NCBI RefSeq assembly: GCF_024679095.1
Contig: NC_066512.1
Coordinates: 7,651,571-7,715,570 of the forward strand
Reading direction: 5' to 3'
Source: Eriocheir sinensis
Taxonomy: Eukaryota > Arthropoda > Malacostraca > Decapoda > Varunidae
Length of the DNA: 64,000 nt
Shown here one piece after another: positions 36,735 through 50,885 of the stretch. How positions within the stretch are numbered: the stretch's first letter is position 1; every line of letters begins with the position of its first letter. The notes under the pieces are model-generated. The model made no database searches, had not been told where the DNA came from, and saw only the letters and a list, made by a program, of their open reading frames with translations. The position numbers and the translations under genes were made by a program.

Positions 36735-37538
36735 ACTATTTCTTTAATATTATCGATAATTTGTACTATATCACTTTCTACAATGTCGCTAATACTACTC
36801 AAAGATGTGTCACCAATATATCTAGGAGCTTCCGGTTGCCTATCAGATAAATTTTATTTTATAAAAACGGAGGGAAAATAATCATTCAATATAGTACCGA
36901 TTTCTTTATCATCATTTATGGATTCGCCATTTACAGTTGCTATTGGGCAAATACTGGGGGTGAGAACTTTTTAATTTCTTACGTAGGCAAAAAATTCTTT
37001 AGGCTCTACTTTAAGCTTCTGTGAATGTTTCCCAAGCTTTATTTATATCTGAGGCTGCAGATATTTCGTTCCAGTCTGCATTCGCTAGTAAATTTCGTAG
37101 TTTGTCGAAATCCCCATGTCCGTAATCAGGTATTCTTTCTTCACTCGCTTTCATGTCCTCTTTTATTATTATTTTAAACGAAATCATTTGATGATCGCTG
37201 TCGCTGAATTCTGTACCAAATATGAGATCATTAACTAGGCTTTCTTTAGTTGTCAGAACTAGATCGAGGATGTTATTTTCGCGAGTTGGTTTATGCACAT
37301 GCTGATAAAGCGCACTTTCTAATAAGTTACTGTATAGATCGTGACCTGAGTGTATATTTAACGTGTCTCACCAACTCTTTACTGGTAAGTTAAGGTCTCC
37401 CATAATTACAGCCTCAAATTGATTGCATACGTTAGAAATTTGTTTCATCTGTTTCGTTATATGTAATCAAGTATTTGCGATGCGCTCGATTTTATTTCTC
37501 AGTTTGTCGTTTGAGGTGATTGTTCCACCACTCAGGCA
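36735..37538 (-). pseudogene. LINE M, rearranged LINE A-family fragment
   Basis: The sequence matches LINE A at 11550-12470 on the same strand, including the EERIPDYGHGDFDKLRNLLA block (~37110) and KPTRENNILDLVLTTKESL (~37280). About 240 bp equivalent to A 11820-12055 is missing at ~37010, and part of that segment reappears out of order at 37455-37538. It ends where LINE N(ii) begins. Confidence 0.85.
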
Positions 37539-40500
37539 TTTTTTTTTTTTTACAGAGGAGACAGTTCAAGGGCGTGAAAAAAAAGAAAACAATAATGAAA
37601 AAAAAGCCCGCTACTTACTGCTCCTGAATAAAGTACAGAGGAGTGGCCAAAAAGAGAGGTCAATTTCGGGAGGAGAGGTGTCCAGATACTCTCTTCTTGA
37701 AAAAGTTCAAGTCGTAGGCAGGAGGAAATACAGATAAAGGAAGATTTTTCAAGAGTTTACCAGCGTGAGAGATGAAAGAGTGAAGATGCTGGTTAACTCT
37801 TGCATAAGGGGTGTGGACAGTACAGGTATGAGCTTGACTAGAAAGTCGTGTGAGGCGAGGGCGCTGGAGGGGGGGGGGAGGCATGCAGTTAGCAAGTTCA
37901 GAAGAGCAGTCAGCGTGAAAATATCGATAGAAGATAGAAAGAGAGGCAACATCGCGACGGAATTTAAGAGGTAGAAAACTATCAATAAGAGAAGGAGAGC
38001 TGATGAGACGAAGAGCCTTGGACTCCACTCTATCCAATAGAGCTGTGTGAGTGGAGCTCCCCCACACGTGAGATGCATACTTCATACGAGGGCGAACAAG
38101 GCCCCCGTATATGGATAGCAACTATGCGGGGGAGAAGAACTGCGGAGACGATACAGAACGCCCAACCTCGAGGAAGCTGATTTAGTGAGAGAGGAGATGT
38201 GAAGTTTCCAGTTAAGCTTTTGAATTAAGGATAGACCGAGGATATTTAGTGTTGAAGAAGGTGACAGCTGAATGTTGTCGAAGAATAGGGGATGGGTGTT
38301 TGGAAGATTATGTCGAGTTGATAGGTGGAGAAATTGAGTTTTTGAGGCATTGAAGGGAACAAGGTTCCTTCTACCCCAATCGGAAATGATAGCAAGGTCT
38401 GAGGTTAAGTGTTCTGCACCCTTCAGTCTGGAGTCATGTACTTCCTGTTAGGAGGGTCTTCTAGTGAAAGAAGTTGAATAATGCAAAGTGGAATCGTCGG
38501 CGTATGAGTGGACAGGACACTTTGTTATGGAGAGAAGATCATTGATGAATAACAGGAAGAGAGTGGGTACAGTGAAACACCACTGATAATAGGTTTAGGG
38601 GAAGAACTGTGACCGTCTACCACCGCAGAGATAGAACGGCCGGAAAGGAAACTGGAGATAAAGGAGCAGAGAGAGGGATAGAATCCGAAAGAGGGCAGTT
38701 TAGAAAGCAAAGACTTGTGCCAGACTCTATCGAAGGCTTTCGATATGTCTAGCGCAACAGAGAAAGTTTCACCGAAACGGCTAAGAGAGGATGACCAAGA
38801 GTCGGTTAAGAGAGCAAGAAGATCGCCAGTAGAACGCCCCTTGCGGAACCCATACTGGCGATCAGATAGAAGGTTAGAAGTGGAAAGGTGCTTTTGAATT
38901 TTCCGGTTAAGGATTGATTCAAAAGCTTTAGATAGACAGGAAAGTAAAGCTATAGGGCGGTAGTTTGAGGGATTGGAACAGTCACCCTTCTGAGGCACAG
39001 GCTGTACGAAGCCGTACTTCCAGCAGGAAGGAAAGGTAGGTGCTGATAAGCAGAGACGGAAGAGTTTGACCAGGCAGGGTGTCAGCACGGAAGCACAGTT
39101 TTTAAGGACAATAGGAGGCACTCCATCAGGTCCATAAGCCTTCTGAGAGTTGAAGATAGAGAGGGCATAGAAAACATAATTTGGAAGAATCTCAATAACA
39201 GGCATAAAGGAGTCAGAAGGGGGATGAGTAGGAGGAATATACCCAGAATCGTCGAGGGTGGAGTTCTTACAGAAAGTTTGAACGAAGAGTTCAGCCTTAG
39301 AGATAGATGAGTCGGCGGTACTGCCGTCAGGGTTAAGGAGATGAGGGAAAGAGGAAGAAGTGAAATTGGAGGAGATATTTTTGGCTAGGTGCCAGAAGTC
39401 ACGGAAATAATTAGAAAAAGCAAGGTTTTGACATTTTATATTTAAGAAAAAGCTTTTAGTAAGTTGAAGAATAGATTTGGCACGGTTCCGGGCAGAAATA
39501 TAAAGATCATGGTTAGCAGGAGTGCGAAGTCTCTGGTACCTTTTGTGAGTTGCCTTTCTATCTGTAATAGCACGAGAACAAGCATGATTAACCCAGGACT
39601 TTTTAGCATGAGGAGTAGAGAAAGAACGCGGAATGTATGCCTCCGTTCCAGAGACAATCACCTCTGTGATGCGCTGGGCACACACAGAGGGGTCTCTCTC
39701 CTGGAAGCAGTAATCACTCCACGGGAAATCGGAAAAGTACACCCTCAGGTCGTCCCACCGAGCTGAAGCAAAATGCCAGAAACATCGCCTCTTCGGTGGG
39801 TCCAGAGGATGTACAGGAGCAATAGGACAAGATACAGAAATATGGTTGTGATGTAGGGTGCTGAACCAACTGCTGTAGGTCATTGAGGAGAGCAAAGTTA
39901 TAGGCATGTTCACCAGTCAGTGAAAGAGGATGAAAGCCAAAGCTGGTGGTGAACATTGAAATTACCCACGATAAGAGGGTAGGCGGTGGCTGAAGGGATA
40001 ACAAGACGGCCCAGCGTTCAGGAGGACGCGAGTTCAATCCCCGACTGGTGTCACCAAGCTGGGAATTTTCAGCCGCCGCCGAGTGGCTTAAAACTACCCA
40101 CATGCTGTCCAGAAGACCACCTATCAACCCGGACTCTAGATTCTAGGATTAAAGATTAAAGCTCCGGGAGGGCAGCATGAGCCAATTCAAGATGGCGTCA
40201 CTATAAACACTCGCCTGCGCCAGAACGGGCTGGGCCGACCAACAGGCCCCACCAGGAAGAAGCCTTGGACCGACCATCAGGATCCACCGGGAAGAAGCCC
40301 ACCGGCGCAATAGGCTACGACAAAAAAAAAAAAAAAAAAAGGAGATTTCAGCGAAGGGAGAGTGGGTCAAGATGTGCTCCACTTTAGTGTTGTAAGTAGT
40401 CAAAGAATTTTACAAAGTTAGTAGAGTTAGGTGAGAGATAAACAGCACATATGTATTTAGTAATAAAATGACAATGAAGTCTTAGCCAGATGGTGGAAAC

Positions 40501-40693
40501 TTCAGAAGAGTCAAGGTCGTGGGTACGAAAGCAATTGATGTCGTTGCGCACGTAGGCTCAACATCCGCTTTTGGATTGAAATTTAGGATAGAGATAGTAG
40601 GAGGGAACAGAGTAGAGATTGCTGCCAGTAGCCTCAGAAACCTGTGTTTCGGTGAGGAAGAAAAGGTGAGGTTTAGAGGAGAAGAGATGGTGT
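37539..40693 (-). pseudogene. LINE N(ii), Jockey-like ORF2 with A tail
   Basis: The element's A tail is the T-run at 37539-37551. Read leftwards from 40693: the endonuclease middle (LTETQVSE-equivalent, ~40660), then a SINE insertion, LHPLSL..EQAYNFALLNDL, the [25 protein letters not shown] block (~39700), [29 protein letters not shown] (~39130), [15 protein letters not shown] (~38840), [13 protein letters not shown] (~38750) and SGVS (~38590). A large open frame covers 38525-39913. The catalytic YADD block survives only in altered frame near 38500. The C-terminal frame 37660-38121 reads GLVRPRMKYASHVWG. Confidence 0.88.
39980..40340 (+). mobile_element. SINE family 1, copy e, in LINE N(ii)
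   Basis: The head GGCGGTGGCTGAAGGGATAAC is followed by a B box GAGTTCAATCCCC (~40030), the CCGAGTGGCTTAAAACTACC body, AAGATGGCGTCACTATAAA, two 35-bp-type units, CCACCGGCGCAATAGGC and an A tail to 40340. LINE codons resume at GGAGATTTC. Confidence 0.9.
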
Positions 40694-40830
40694 GTCTCTG
40701 ACTCGTAGATTAGAGTAGATGGTAGCAACAACAAACAGCCTAGTTAGGACCAAGAGACCTGTTGCTGTTTGCTTTTCCTTTGTATTTCTTTGTACTCTTC
40801 CTCCTCCCTCCCTCCCTCCGTCCTTTCCCT
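40694..40830 (+). mobile_element. LINE A-family 3' end fragment
   Basis: CTGACTCGTAGATTAGAGTAG through GTTGCTGTTTGCTTTTC matches the LINE A 3' UTR at 3650-3720 (reverse complement). It ends CTTTGTACTCTTCCTCCTCC and then CCTC units, so this family has a pyrimidine-repeat tail. Confidence 0.8.
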
Positions 40831-41286
40831 CTCATCGTTCATTTGTCTCTCAGTTTTTGCCTCACATGGACGCGTGTACAGTCAGGTTATGTGTCTCTTC
40901 ATTCTCTTCTACACACTTATTACGCACACTCCCTAAGAGCAGCGACATCCATCACGGGCATGTTTTCTGGTGGGCATTATACAGGCGGCGATTTACTAGG
41001 CAGATTTACTTTCTCCCAACACTATCGTTCACGCCCCCTCGCCCTCGTAATAATTACAGTAATGGAGGCATATGTCTAGCATTTGTTAGTAAGCTTGCCT
41101 TTGTTTGTGTCTCCAACTGCCAGTTTCACTGTTTACTTGCCAATCTATTTCAATATGTCTTTCAAAATGTCCTTATATTTTCTATCCGTCTGTATTGTCT
41201 GCCTGTCTATCTGTCTTCCTTAATTGCCTGTGCCTGCCCATCTGTACAAGTTTCTCTACACACTTGAGTTGTCTATACACCTTTGC
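40831..41286. other. Unannotated, includes a duplicated segment
   Basis: The segment 41105-41215 (CAACTGCCAGTTTCACTGTT...TCTATTTCA) is similar to 45066-45180. Otherwise nothing recognised. Confidence 0.5.
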
Positions 41287-41580
41287 GCCCTCGCGGTGCA
41301 GTGCGTCCCAACCTCGAATCACCGGGAGTGGGTTCGAATCTCGGTCTGTGGAGTCGGCGTGCAGCCCACCCAGCTGTTCATTCTTTCTTTTGGGATGGTG
41401 ATCAATTGGTGACTGAGGAAACCTGAAAAAGTTAAACTGTGGTAACCTGGATGTTACCGTGGCCCTGTGTCTGGTAAATGGGTTCTCTCCCACCACAGGC
41501 TCAAAGAGCCAACGTGACGGAGATGAGCGCCACCGCCACTTGCAGCTAATGTGTATGCTCCCACTTTTACCTTAACCTTT
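41287..41580 (+). mobile_element. SINE family 2, copy a
   Basis: A tRNA-like head CCTCGCGGTGCAGTGCGTCC is followed by the B box GGGTTCGAATCTC (~41332), then body words GGATGGTGATCAATTGGTGA, GTGGTAACCTGGATG, CACCACAGGCTCAAAGAGCC and GAGATGAGCGCCACCGCCAC. The same words, diverged, occur at 62590-62880. Confidence 0.82.
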
Positions 41581-41609
41581 CATGCAGAAACACGGACATG
41601 AATAGATAC

Positions 41610-41617
<8 letters not shown>

Positions 41618-41703
<86 letters not shown>
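41618..41703. repeat. (AT)n microsatellite
   Basis: About 86 bp of AT abutting the left end of the hAT-like element. Confidence 0.98.
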
Positions 41704-41707
<4 letters not shown>

Positions 41708-42565
41708 TTTTGTTTTTTTCGATTTATAGCATCCTGGATTCCGGGAAAAATCCAGACTTTTCCCGGGATCCCGGGATTTCCCGTAGCAGATAATGTGCTC
41801 TATTATAATTCGTAAGTGAACCTCAGTTGGACTTTTTTTTTTTTTTTTTTTTTTTAGTAACGAGCGACTCTTAGAGTATAAAAAAAAGACAGAGAAACTA
41901 CGTAACTACTTACCGTGTGAAAGTATGAAGAAAGTATTTTAAATGACATGGAGTTTCCTTATATGTATAGAATATGAATATTTGCATATTACCATATCCA
42001 TATAGAAGCTTGGCCAGTGGCACTGACCACCTCCACTGACCCCCATCAAGCTACCATGTTCCACAATATTGTAATTTGTAAACAACACAGAAAATTTCCA
42101 AGCATAAGACTCAGTACTGGTTGTTGCTTCTGCCTCGTCTGCCATTTTAATGGTTATGTAGAGTCAGATACGTAATTCAGTAAATCACCTGAAGAAGAAA
42201 AAAAAAAACATTCTCTATAATCACTATAAGGATGATGTTCATGTCACATAATCATATCCATGATACAGACCCCATATTTGTAGTCTGTAACACGAAAACT
42301 CAATAAAGAACTCACATTCAAAGACACAGATATGACGAATAGGCGACTTATTTTTTGTTTTGTTTTGTTTTTACACTATTATTTATTTACTGGCTCAGCC
42401 ACCGAAGTAGAATTATGGTTAGAACAAAGAAATTATTATGATAGCAATTAGCATGAAGCAGGCCACACCAACTCCTTTCACATTACAAAATTAACACACG
42501 TTACACAGTACACACCTTTACACAGGGATGGAACAGAATAGACTAAGCTCACTCACTGCCAGAAG

Positions 42566-42620
42566 TGTACGAGAACAGTACGTGTCGGGCCGACAGTCCG
42601 ACACGTACTGTTCTCGTACA
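42566..42620. other. Perfect 23-bp-arm hairpin
   Basis: The arm 42566-42588 (TGTACGAGAACAGTACGTG...) and arm 42598-42620 are exact reverse complements with a 9-base loop (42589-42597). It lies inside the hAT-like element. Confidence 0.95.
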
Positions 42621-42663
42621 GCTGATTTAGCCCATCGCTGTCTCGCTCCCAAGTCCTAACCCA

Positions 42664-42667
<4 letters not shown>

Positions 42668-42711
<44 letters not shown>
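42668..42711. repeat. (CT)n microsatellite
   Basis: About 44 bp of CT inside the hAT-like element, 50 bases after the hairpin. Confidence 0.97.
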
Positions 42712-42714
<3 letters not shown>

Positions 42715-42868
42715 CATTTTCGTATTTTGTAGCCGACATAAGAGAGAAAAAAAAAAGTATCCCGGGATTTCCCGGGATTTCGTAAATTTCCCGGGAAGGA
42801 AAAAAAAGCCCATTTATGGCCGGGATCCCGGGATCCCGGGATCACGGGATCCCGGGAAGGAAACCCTA

Positions 42869-45338
<2,470 letters not shown>

Positions 45339-45612
45339 TTTTTTTTTTTTTTTGCATTTCGCCTATGGCGCCTGTAGGCTCTCTTGATGGGGTCTGATGG
45401 TCGGCCCCAGCCCGTTGTGGCGCAGACAAGTGTTTATAGGGGCGTCATCTTGCTGGGCTCATGCCTCTCCCCGGAGCTCAACTTTGATCTTTTTTCAGAG
45501 AAAGAATCTAGAGTGCGGATTGATAGGTGGTCTTCAGGACAGCATGTTGGTAGTCTGAGGCCACTCGGCGATGACTAAAAATTTGCCAGTTTGTAGCGGC
45601 GATCGAGACGAG
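45339..45612 (-). mobile_element. SINE family 1, copy f (head missing)
   Basis: The T-run 45339-45353 is the A tail. Reading leftwards from 45600 come CCGAGTGGCCTCAGACTACC-like, ACATGCTGTCCTGAAGACC, GGGGAGAGGCATGAGCC, AAGATGACGCCCCTATAAA, CGGGCTGGGGCCGACCATC and CTACAGGCGCCATAGGC. The tRNA-like head is lost. It ends next to the palindrome GTCTGAGGAC/GTCCTCAGAC (45612-45634). Confidence 0.88.
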
Positions 45613-45637
45613 TCTGAGGACTGCGTCCTCAGACGCC

Positions 45638-46133
45638 GCACCCGCACGATGACCACTCAGTCACCGCCTCCTTTGATTGTTTAAGTTTATTTATTTATCT
45701 ATTTATTTATTATTTTTATTTTTATTTATATCTTTTTTTGTGTGTGTGTTCACCTGCGTCTCTGTAAAAATTGAAATAATGTATCATATATGTATACTTC
45801 GTAAATAGGAAAACAAACATTTCATCATGATAGACGTTAGCATAAAATAACATTTTTAATAAAATCGATTGTTCTTAGTTATTTAATGCCTATTCTATTG
45901 TAACCAAAACGGATGGAAAGAAGGGAAACAATATTGAAATTAACTTCACTAAAAATCATAGGAGTAGGGAGAATATTGTAAACGAAACAAATATTTTTAA
46001 AACTTAATGCAGTCTACACCAAAAATATAAAGAAGGTAAGGAAAAAGGCGTCTTCATTGAGGTGGAAAGCTTAAATTACGCTTGCAGTATACATCACGAA
46101 GGACGCGAGATGTTTCCCTGGCACCTGACGGGG
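45638..46133. mobile_element. Foldback element, copy 2 (left arm missing)
   Basis: The loop 45638-45834 is almost identical to the copy 1 loop. The right arm 45835-46133 (299 bp) is the reverse complement of the complete left arm of copy 1 and ends CACCTGACGGGG. The left arm is absent. Confidence 0.9.
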
Positions 46134-46414
46134 AAAAAAGCAAGTGTCAAGCAGTAGCAGCAGCAGCAGGAGGAGGAAGAGGACAAGGACGAGGGCTAAA
46201 ACGAAGAAGAGGACGAAGACGACGACGACGACGACATGAAGAAGGTAAGGAGGAGGAGTACAGGAAAACCGTTCGAGCGAACAGGAGGCAGAGGCTAAAC
46301 TTGCAGCGCCCTGCACTGAAAAAAAGACAGGGTCAGGTTGGAGGTAAGGGGATGTAGAATAATAGAGGGGGTGTTAAGTGTGCGAGGACCCGAACGAAAA
46401 GTGCGTGAAGCTCG

Positions 46415-46452
<38 letters not shown>

Positions 46453-47723
46453 AAAAAAAAAAAAAAAAAAAAACGAAAAAGAACAAGGAGGCAAAACCCA
46501 ACACCACCAGAACTAGCACCAGCACCTGCACCACCGCCACCTCCACCTTTCCTTTCACCTCTGCCTTTGCCTTTAGAAAGAAAGGAAAGAAAACAGCGAA
46601 AAGGATGGTTCTCGAGGCGTGTGATCCACCAATCATTTCCAGCAGACAATATATGTATGGAAAAGTCTAGAGTGATCATTTGATGTCCTCCAAAGCAGCC
46701 TGAAGCCTCGCTGCAGGGTTTTACTGTATTCTGGGGGGATATTTTTTTATAGTATTTGGGAAAAGAATCTTTCAAAACCGTAAATAAATTATTGTATTGT
46801 TCTTCTTCCACGACTACATGTTTCTATGTGTATTAACTTAAACTGCTCCTTTGAAAATTATTGATTGTTTGATAAAGTTGGAAAAAAAAAGTTTCTGGTG
46901 GAACTGAATATGCTTCTTGGTTTACGTTTACACACATGGAAAATGTCAACGCGGAAATTATTGCATGTGAAATTATAATGTTTAAAAAAACAAAAATTGT
47001 TCTCCCTTTCAAAAAGCTCACTCTGTACGTACTTCTCTCTGGAGGTTAATCATGAAAAAAGCCTGACAAACTATTTTTAATCTTCACTGATAATTCCTAA
47101 GTTTTCCTCTATAGCTTCTTTTAATATTTCCACCTAATTAAATGAAACTAAGATTGGTAAACGCTATAAAACATCACCATTTCGAGTGACACCGTTTTGT
47201 TTCTAATTTTACTGGCAGTACTTTTCCGTTTACACTTGGCAACCTTGGCTATCTGCCAGGATGGCTGAGTAACTGGCTAGCTTGTTGGTTGTGTGGATGG
47301 GTGGCTGGTTGACTGACTGGCTGGCTAGCTGATGGGCTGCCTGTCTGGGCTGATGGCTGGCTAGCTGACTGGCTGACTGGAGGTGATGCGGCAGGGCTAA
47401 GAAGTTTTTGCCGCACCCAAACTGACTTTATATTTGAGTCACTCTAAAGGGGAGTGGACTGAGCAGGCTGCTTAAGCACGGGAAATGGTGAGATGACAGA
47501 CGAGGCAGCTGTCTGACTGATTCAGGTTGGATACGGGGATGGTGGTAGTGATGGGAAAGGGGTAAGTGGTGGTGATGATGAAAGAACAGGGTGCTGGCGG
47601 TGATCGCGCTTGTGGTGGGGAATCGGTGGGATGGTGATGGGGTATAGTTTATGTGGAGAATTATATAGAACTTTGGGATATGTTAGTTGTAAGGATACTG
47701 GAGGGGTAACGTGACAATGGTGA

Positions 47724-47793
<70 letters not shown>

Positions 47794-48150
47794 AAACATG
47801 GAAACATGTTAAGCCTATTGGCTCCTGGAGATGCTAAAACGAAGGAGTTTTTATGTGGCTCGTACATCATTCACGGAGGGAAGAACGAGAGAACAAGCGG
47901 GGGAGGGATAGGATGGCGGTGTCAGCAATATCGGGATGGATCACCAGACACGTCAGATTCAGCACTGATCACCTGCCCTGATTGAAAACTAAAATAATAA
48001 CATATCCATGCTAAAACAGTAACCTATCGCCACTTAATTCGTTTAAAACTATTTAACAACAGATTTAACCTAACCTATATAAAATAATAACCCATCTCCG
48101 CTTAAATAGCAACTGATTACCTTTATAACAACAACTTATCGCCACTTTCG
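46134..48150. other. Sparse DNA with microsatellites
   Basis: (CA)n at 46418-46449, (GT)n at 47727-47791, a GAGGA/GACGAC-rich stretch at 46155-46260 and CTGGCTGA-type words at 47250-47385. No gene or element is supported. The frames at 46295-46811 only read the simple repeats. Confidence 0.5.
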
Positions 48151-48458
48151 GGAGACGGTGGCTGAGAGGTTAGCGTATGGGCACGGGTTCGTATCCACCA
48201 ACCCCCCTCGCTACCACAAGATGGGATTTTTTTGTCACCACCGAGTGGCCAAGACTACCACATGCTGTCTTGAAGACCGCCTATCAATTCGGACTCTAAA
48301 TTCTCTCTAAAAAGGGGATCAAAGATGAGTTCTGGGGGATAGCAAAAGCCGAGGAAGATGGCGCCACTACAACTTGCCTGTGCCATAACGGGCTGGGGCC
48401 GACAAACAGGCCCCACCAAGAAAACTACCGGTGCCAAAGACAAAACCTAAAAAGAAGT
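48151..48458 (+). mobile_element. SINE family 1, copy g
   Basis: The head GACGGTGGCTGAGAGGTTAGC (A box) and GGGTTCGTATCCACC (degraded B box, ~48186) are followed by CCGAGTGGCCAAGACTACC, ACATGCTGTCTTGAAGACC, AAGATGGCGCCACTAC, a single 35-bp-type unit and CTACCGGTGCCAAAGAC. There is no long A tail; a short (AAT)n follows near 48463. Confidence 0.88.
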
Positions 48459-50175
48459 AAAAATAATAATAATAATTCGGTAACAATTATATATAAACTA
48501 ATCTAATTTAACATAACCTTACCTAACCTGTCTTCGCTGAAAGTTAAGCTATCTGCGCTAATAAATAACTTATCCCCCTCCTGTCTGCTCGATAAATAAT
48601 GACGTAATCGATATTGCTTCTCGATAAAATGATAGCGTTTTCGGTAACCTAACCTGGTCTGGACATGAGCACTGAAATACTTATTGATAAAGTAACCAAA
48701 GTCTCAGGATCGTCAATCATGGCGGCTTAATTAACACTGCCAACCAAGCACGACGCCTCATCACTTGTAATATTTTTTTTTTACTTTCACTTTGCGAGAC
48801 ATCAGTATAATAGAGCTTAGTAAAGTTCAGAATATTTGATTTTTCGAGTTACCCCTAACAAAAAAAATACCATATTGGGAATATTTTCATTACTTAAATA
48901 TAGGCATTCAACTGCAAACAAAAATACACCTGCATACAAAATAAAAAGAAACAAACGTAACAACTGTGTCCGGGAAACAAGCAACGTGTTCCCGCATAAA
49001 TCCATAGTAAAGCCCTAACAAAGCCTGTCCCACGTGTACCTCTAAACTGAGTCCAAAGGGTTGAATATAAACGTCCTTCCACTCAGCGGTAGCGGGGCAC
49101 GTGTCAGACAACGGAGGGCTGTTTCCTCGCCTAACCGGCCGCCCTTACACGAAAACAAATTTATTCATTGGCAAATCGCGTAAACAGGGGAGAGCGTCGT
49201 ACATTTCATTGTGAGTAGGGTGTGAGGAAGATGTGAGGATGAGGGTGGCGATATGGATGAGGAGGGTTTAGGAGTGAGGAGAGTCAAGAGTAGTGCATAG
49301 GGCGGGCGGAGGCACGGAGTGAACTATTCAAGATGCCCTCGTTTCCTCGGCCCTGGCCATGCATCCGCCCACCACGCACCCGCTGGCCATTACTTTCCTC
49401 CCTTCCCCATTTGTTACTCTCACCCTCACCACCACCCAACCACCATCAGGAATCGTTCATCCTCACCATCACCCGCTACACTTTCACTGTCTCTCACCCA
49501 CCGCTTACCGCCTTCAAACATGAATTATAATTCCCAGCCAAGCACTGATGTGGAGGTGGCCTCTCGAGCGGATTCTTCCCCTACCATGGCTTCCTATCAT
49601 ACGAGGGGAAGGAGGAAATTGGAGGGGAGTGGAAGGAAATGGAAATGGGGGAAATAGTAGAAAAAAACAAACAAAGGAAAGGATAGGAAGGGCTAGGGGT
49701 GACAGAGGAGGCGGTAGGTATTACGGTCAACATGGACCTGGCAATCACGTTTAAAATTATTTTCAGGAAAATGAACAATTAATCACGGCAGATCGATATT
49801 GTCTAACCAGGTAGACGGCGCGAGTTAACCTACTTTTGCGACGCGTCCTGTTAAGTGTGATGAGTTGTGCGTGGATGTGTGTTGGTGGTGATGGTTTTGG
49901 TGCATGTGCTGGTGTCTGGCATAAGTGGTCGAATGATCAATAAAAACTAATGATGGTGGTAGTGTCGGTGGACGGTGACCCAGGGGTCCCTACGCCCTTT
50001 CTTTTCTTCCCCAACTCCTTATTTTCTCTTTTGTCCTCCCCCGCTGTCACAACCATCCCCATAATCCCCGTTAACAAGATGAGGGATAGATGAACAATAT
50101 CATTTACTCCTCGAAGCGTTGAAACTAAAACTGAAAAAACATCAAGACCAATAGTATCCAGAAGCTAAAGCGATT

Positions 50176-50239
<64 letters not shown>

Positions 50240-50885
50240 CTTACATACACATACATTGATGAACAAATGACCGCTTCTTTCTATTACTATTTATTTAATT
50301 TTCATTACTGGTAATTGTCCTGCCGTTAGAATACGCTCATTATATCCTCGGCCAGAAGGGAGAGGGGAGGTGTGGACTATTGACAACTGATACTTTGGGA
50401 AAGGAAAGGGATGGGGATATGGAGGGCGAAGGGCAGAGAGAACCAGCAGAGGGAGATGTTGGCGGGAGCGAAAGGGGCTGGAAGAGGGAACTGGACGAGA
50501 TACAGGGGTCGGGAGAGAAGATAATACTGGAAGTGGGAAAACAGATAGGGGAAAGGGAATGATGAAGAAGGTTATGGCAGTGGTGTGGCTGGTTACGGTG
50601 GAGCGCAAGGAAATTAGTGATATGGGGTAGAGACGGGAGGAGGAGGAGGGAGAAGAGAAGAAGCCAGTGGGAGGAGGCGAACAGAACGCTGTTTAATTAA
50701 GGTAGACTATGTTTTGTGAGTTGGTGTGTTGAAAGGTATAGGATCAAGTGCAGGTGCTTAGTGGATGTGAAGGTGGACTGGGGATGGGGGGAAAGGGATC
50801 ACTTACTGGAATGAGTATGTGACTGTGGAATCAGGAGTTTGCTTGATGGCTGAGTGGAAGCTAAAGAGTAGGTTGTGGTATGAGT
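48459..50885. other. Unannotated stretch
   Basis: Mostly unique-looking DNA with (CA)n at 50177-50237. The frame 49319-49657 (112 codons) has no domain, and its composition follows a C/A-rich local bias. I see no splice-and-coding pattern that I would defend. Confidence 0.45.

Larger units (their letters stand above)
41704..42868. mobile_element. hAT-like non-autonomous element with CCCGGGATCCC subterminal words
   Basis: The ends read TAGGTTTTG on the left and (reverse complement) TAGGGTTTCC on the right, inside AT-rich flanks (TATATATA / ATATATAC) that could be an 8-bp duplication but are too simple to prove it. Both ends are packed with CCCGGGATCCCGGGA-type words (41750-41785 and 42756-42856), like hAT transposase-binding arrays. 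A minus-strand frame of 68 codons at 41939-42145 opens MADEAEATTSTESYAWKF, which recalls the start of a hAT BED-finger transposase but lacks the zinc ligands. Confidence 0.62.

Noticed and set aside
41939..42145. 68-codon frame as a hAT transposase exon
   Set aside because: Only the first ~18 residues recall a BED-finger start; the Cys and His ligands are absent, so it is noted only within the element entry.
46295..46811. Overlapping frames around the (CA)n and A-run at 46418-46475
   Set aside because: They read the microsatellite and homopolymer; composition-driven.
49319..49657. 112-codon plus-strand frame
   Set aside because: No domain, Pro/His/Ser-rich composition that follows local base bias, no sign of splice structure.
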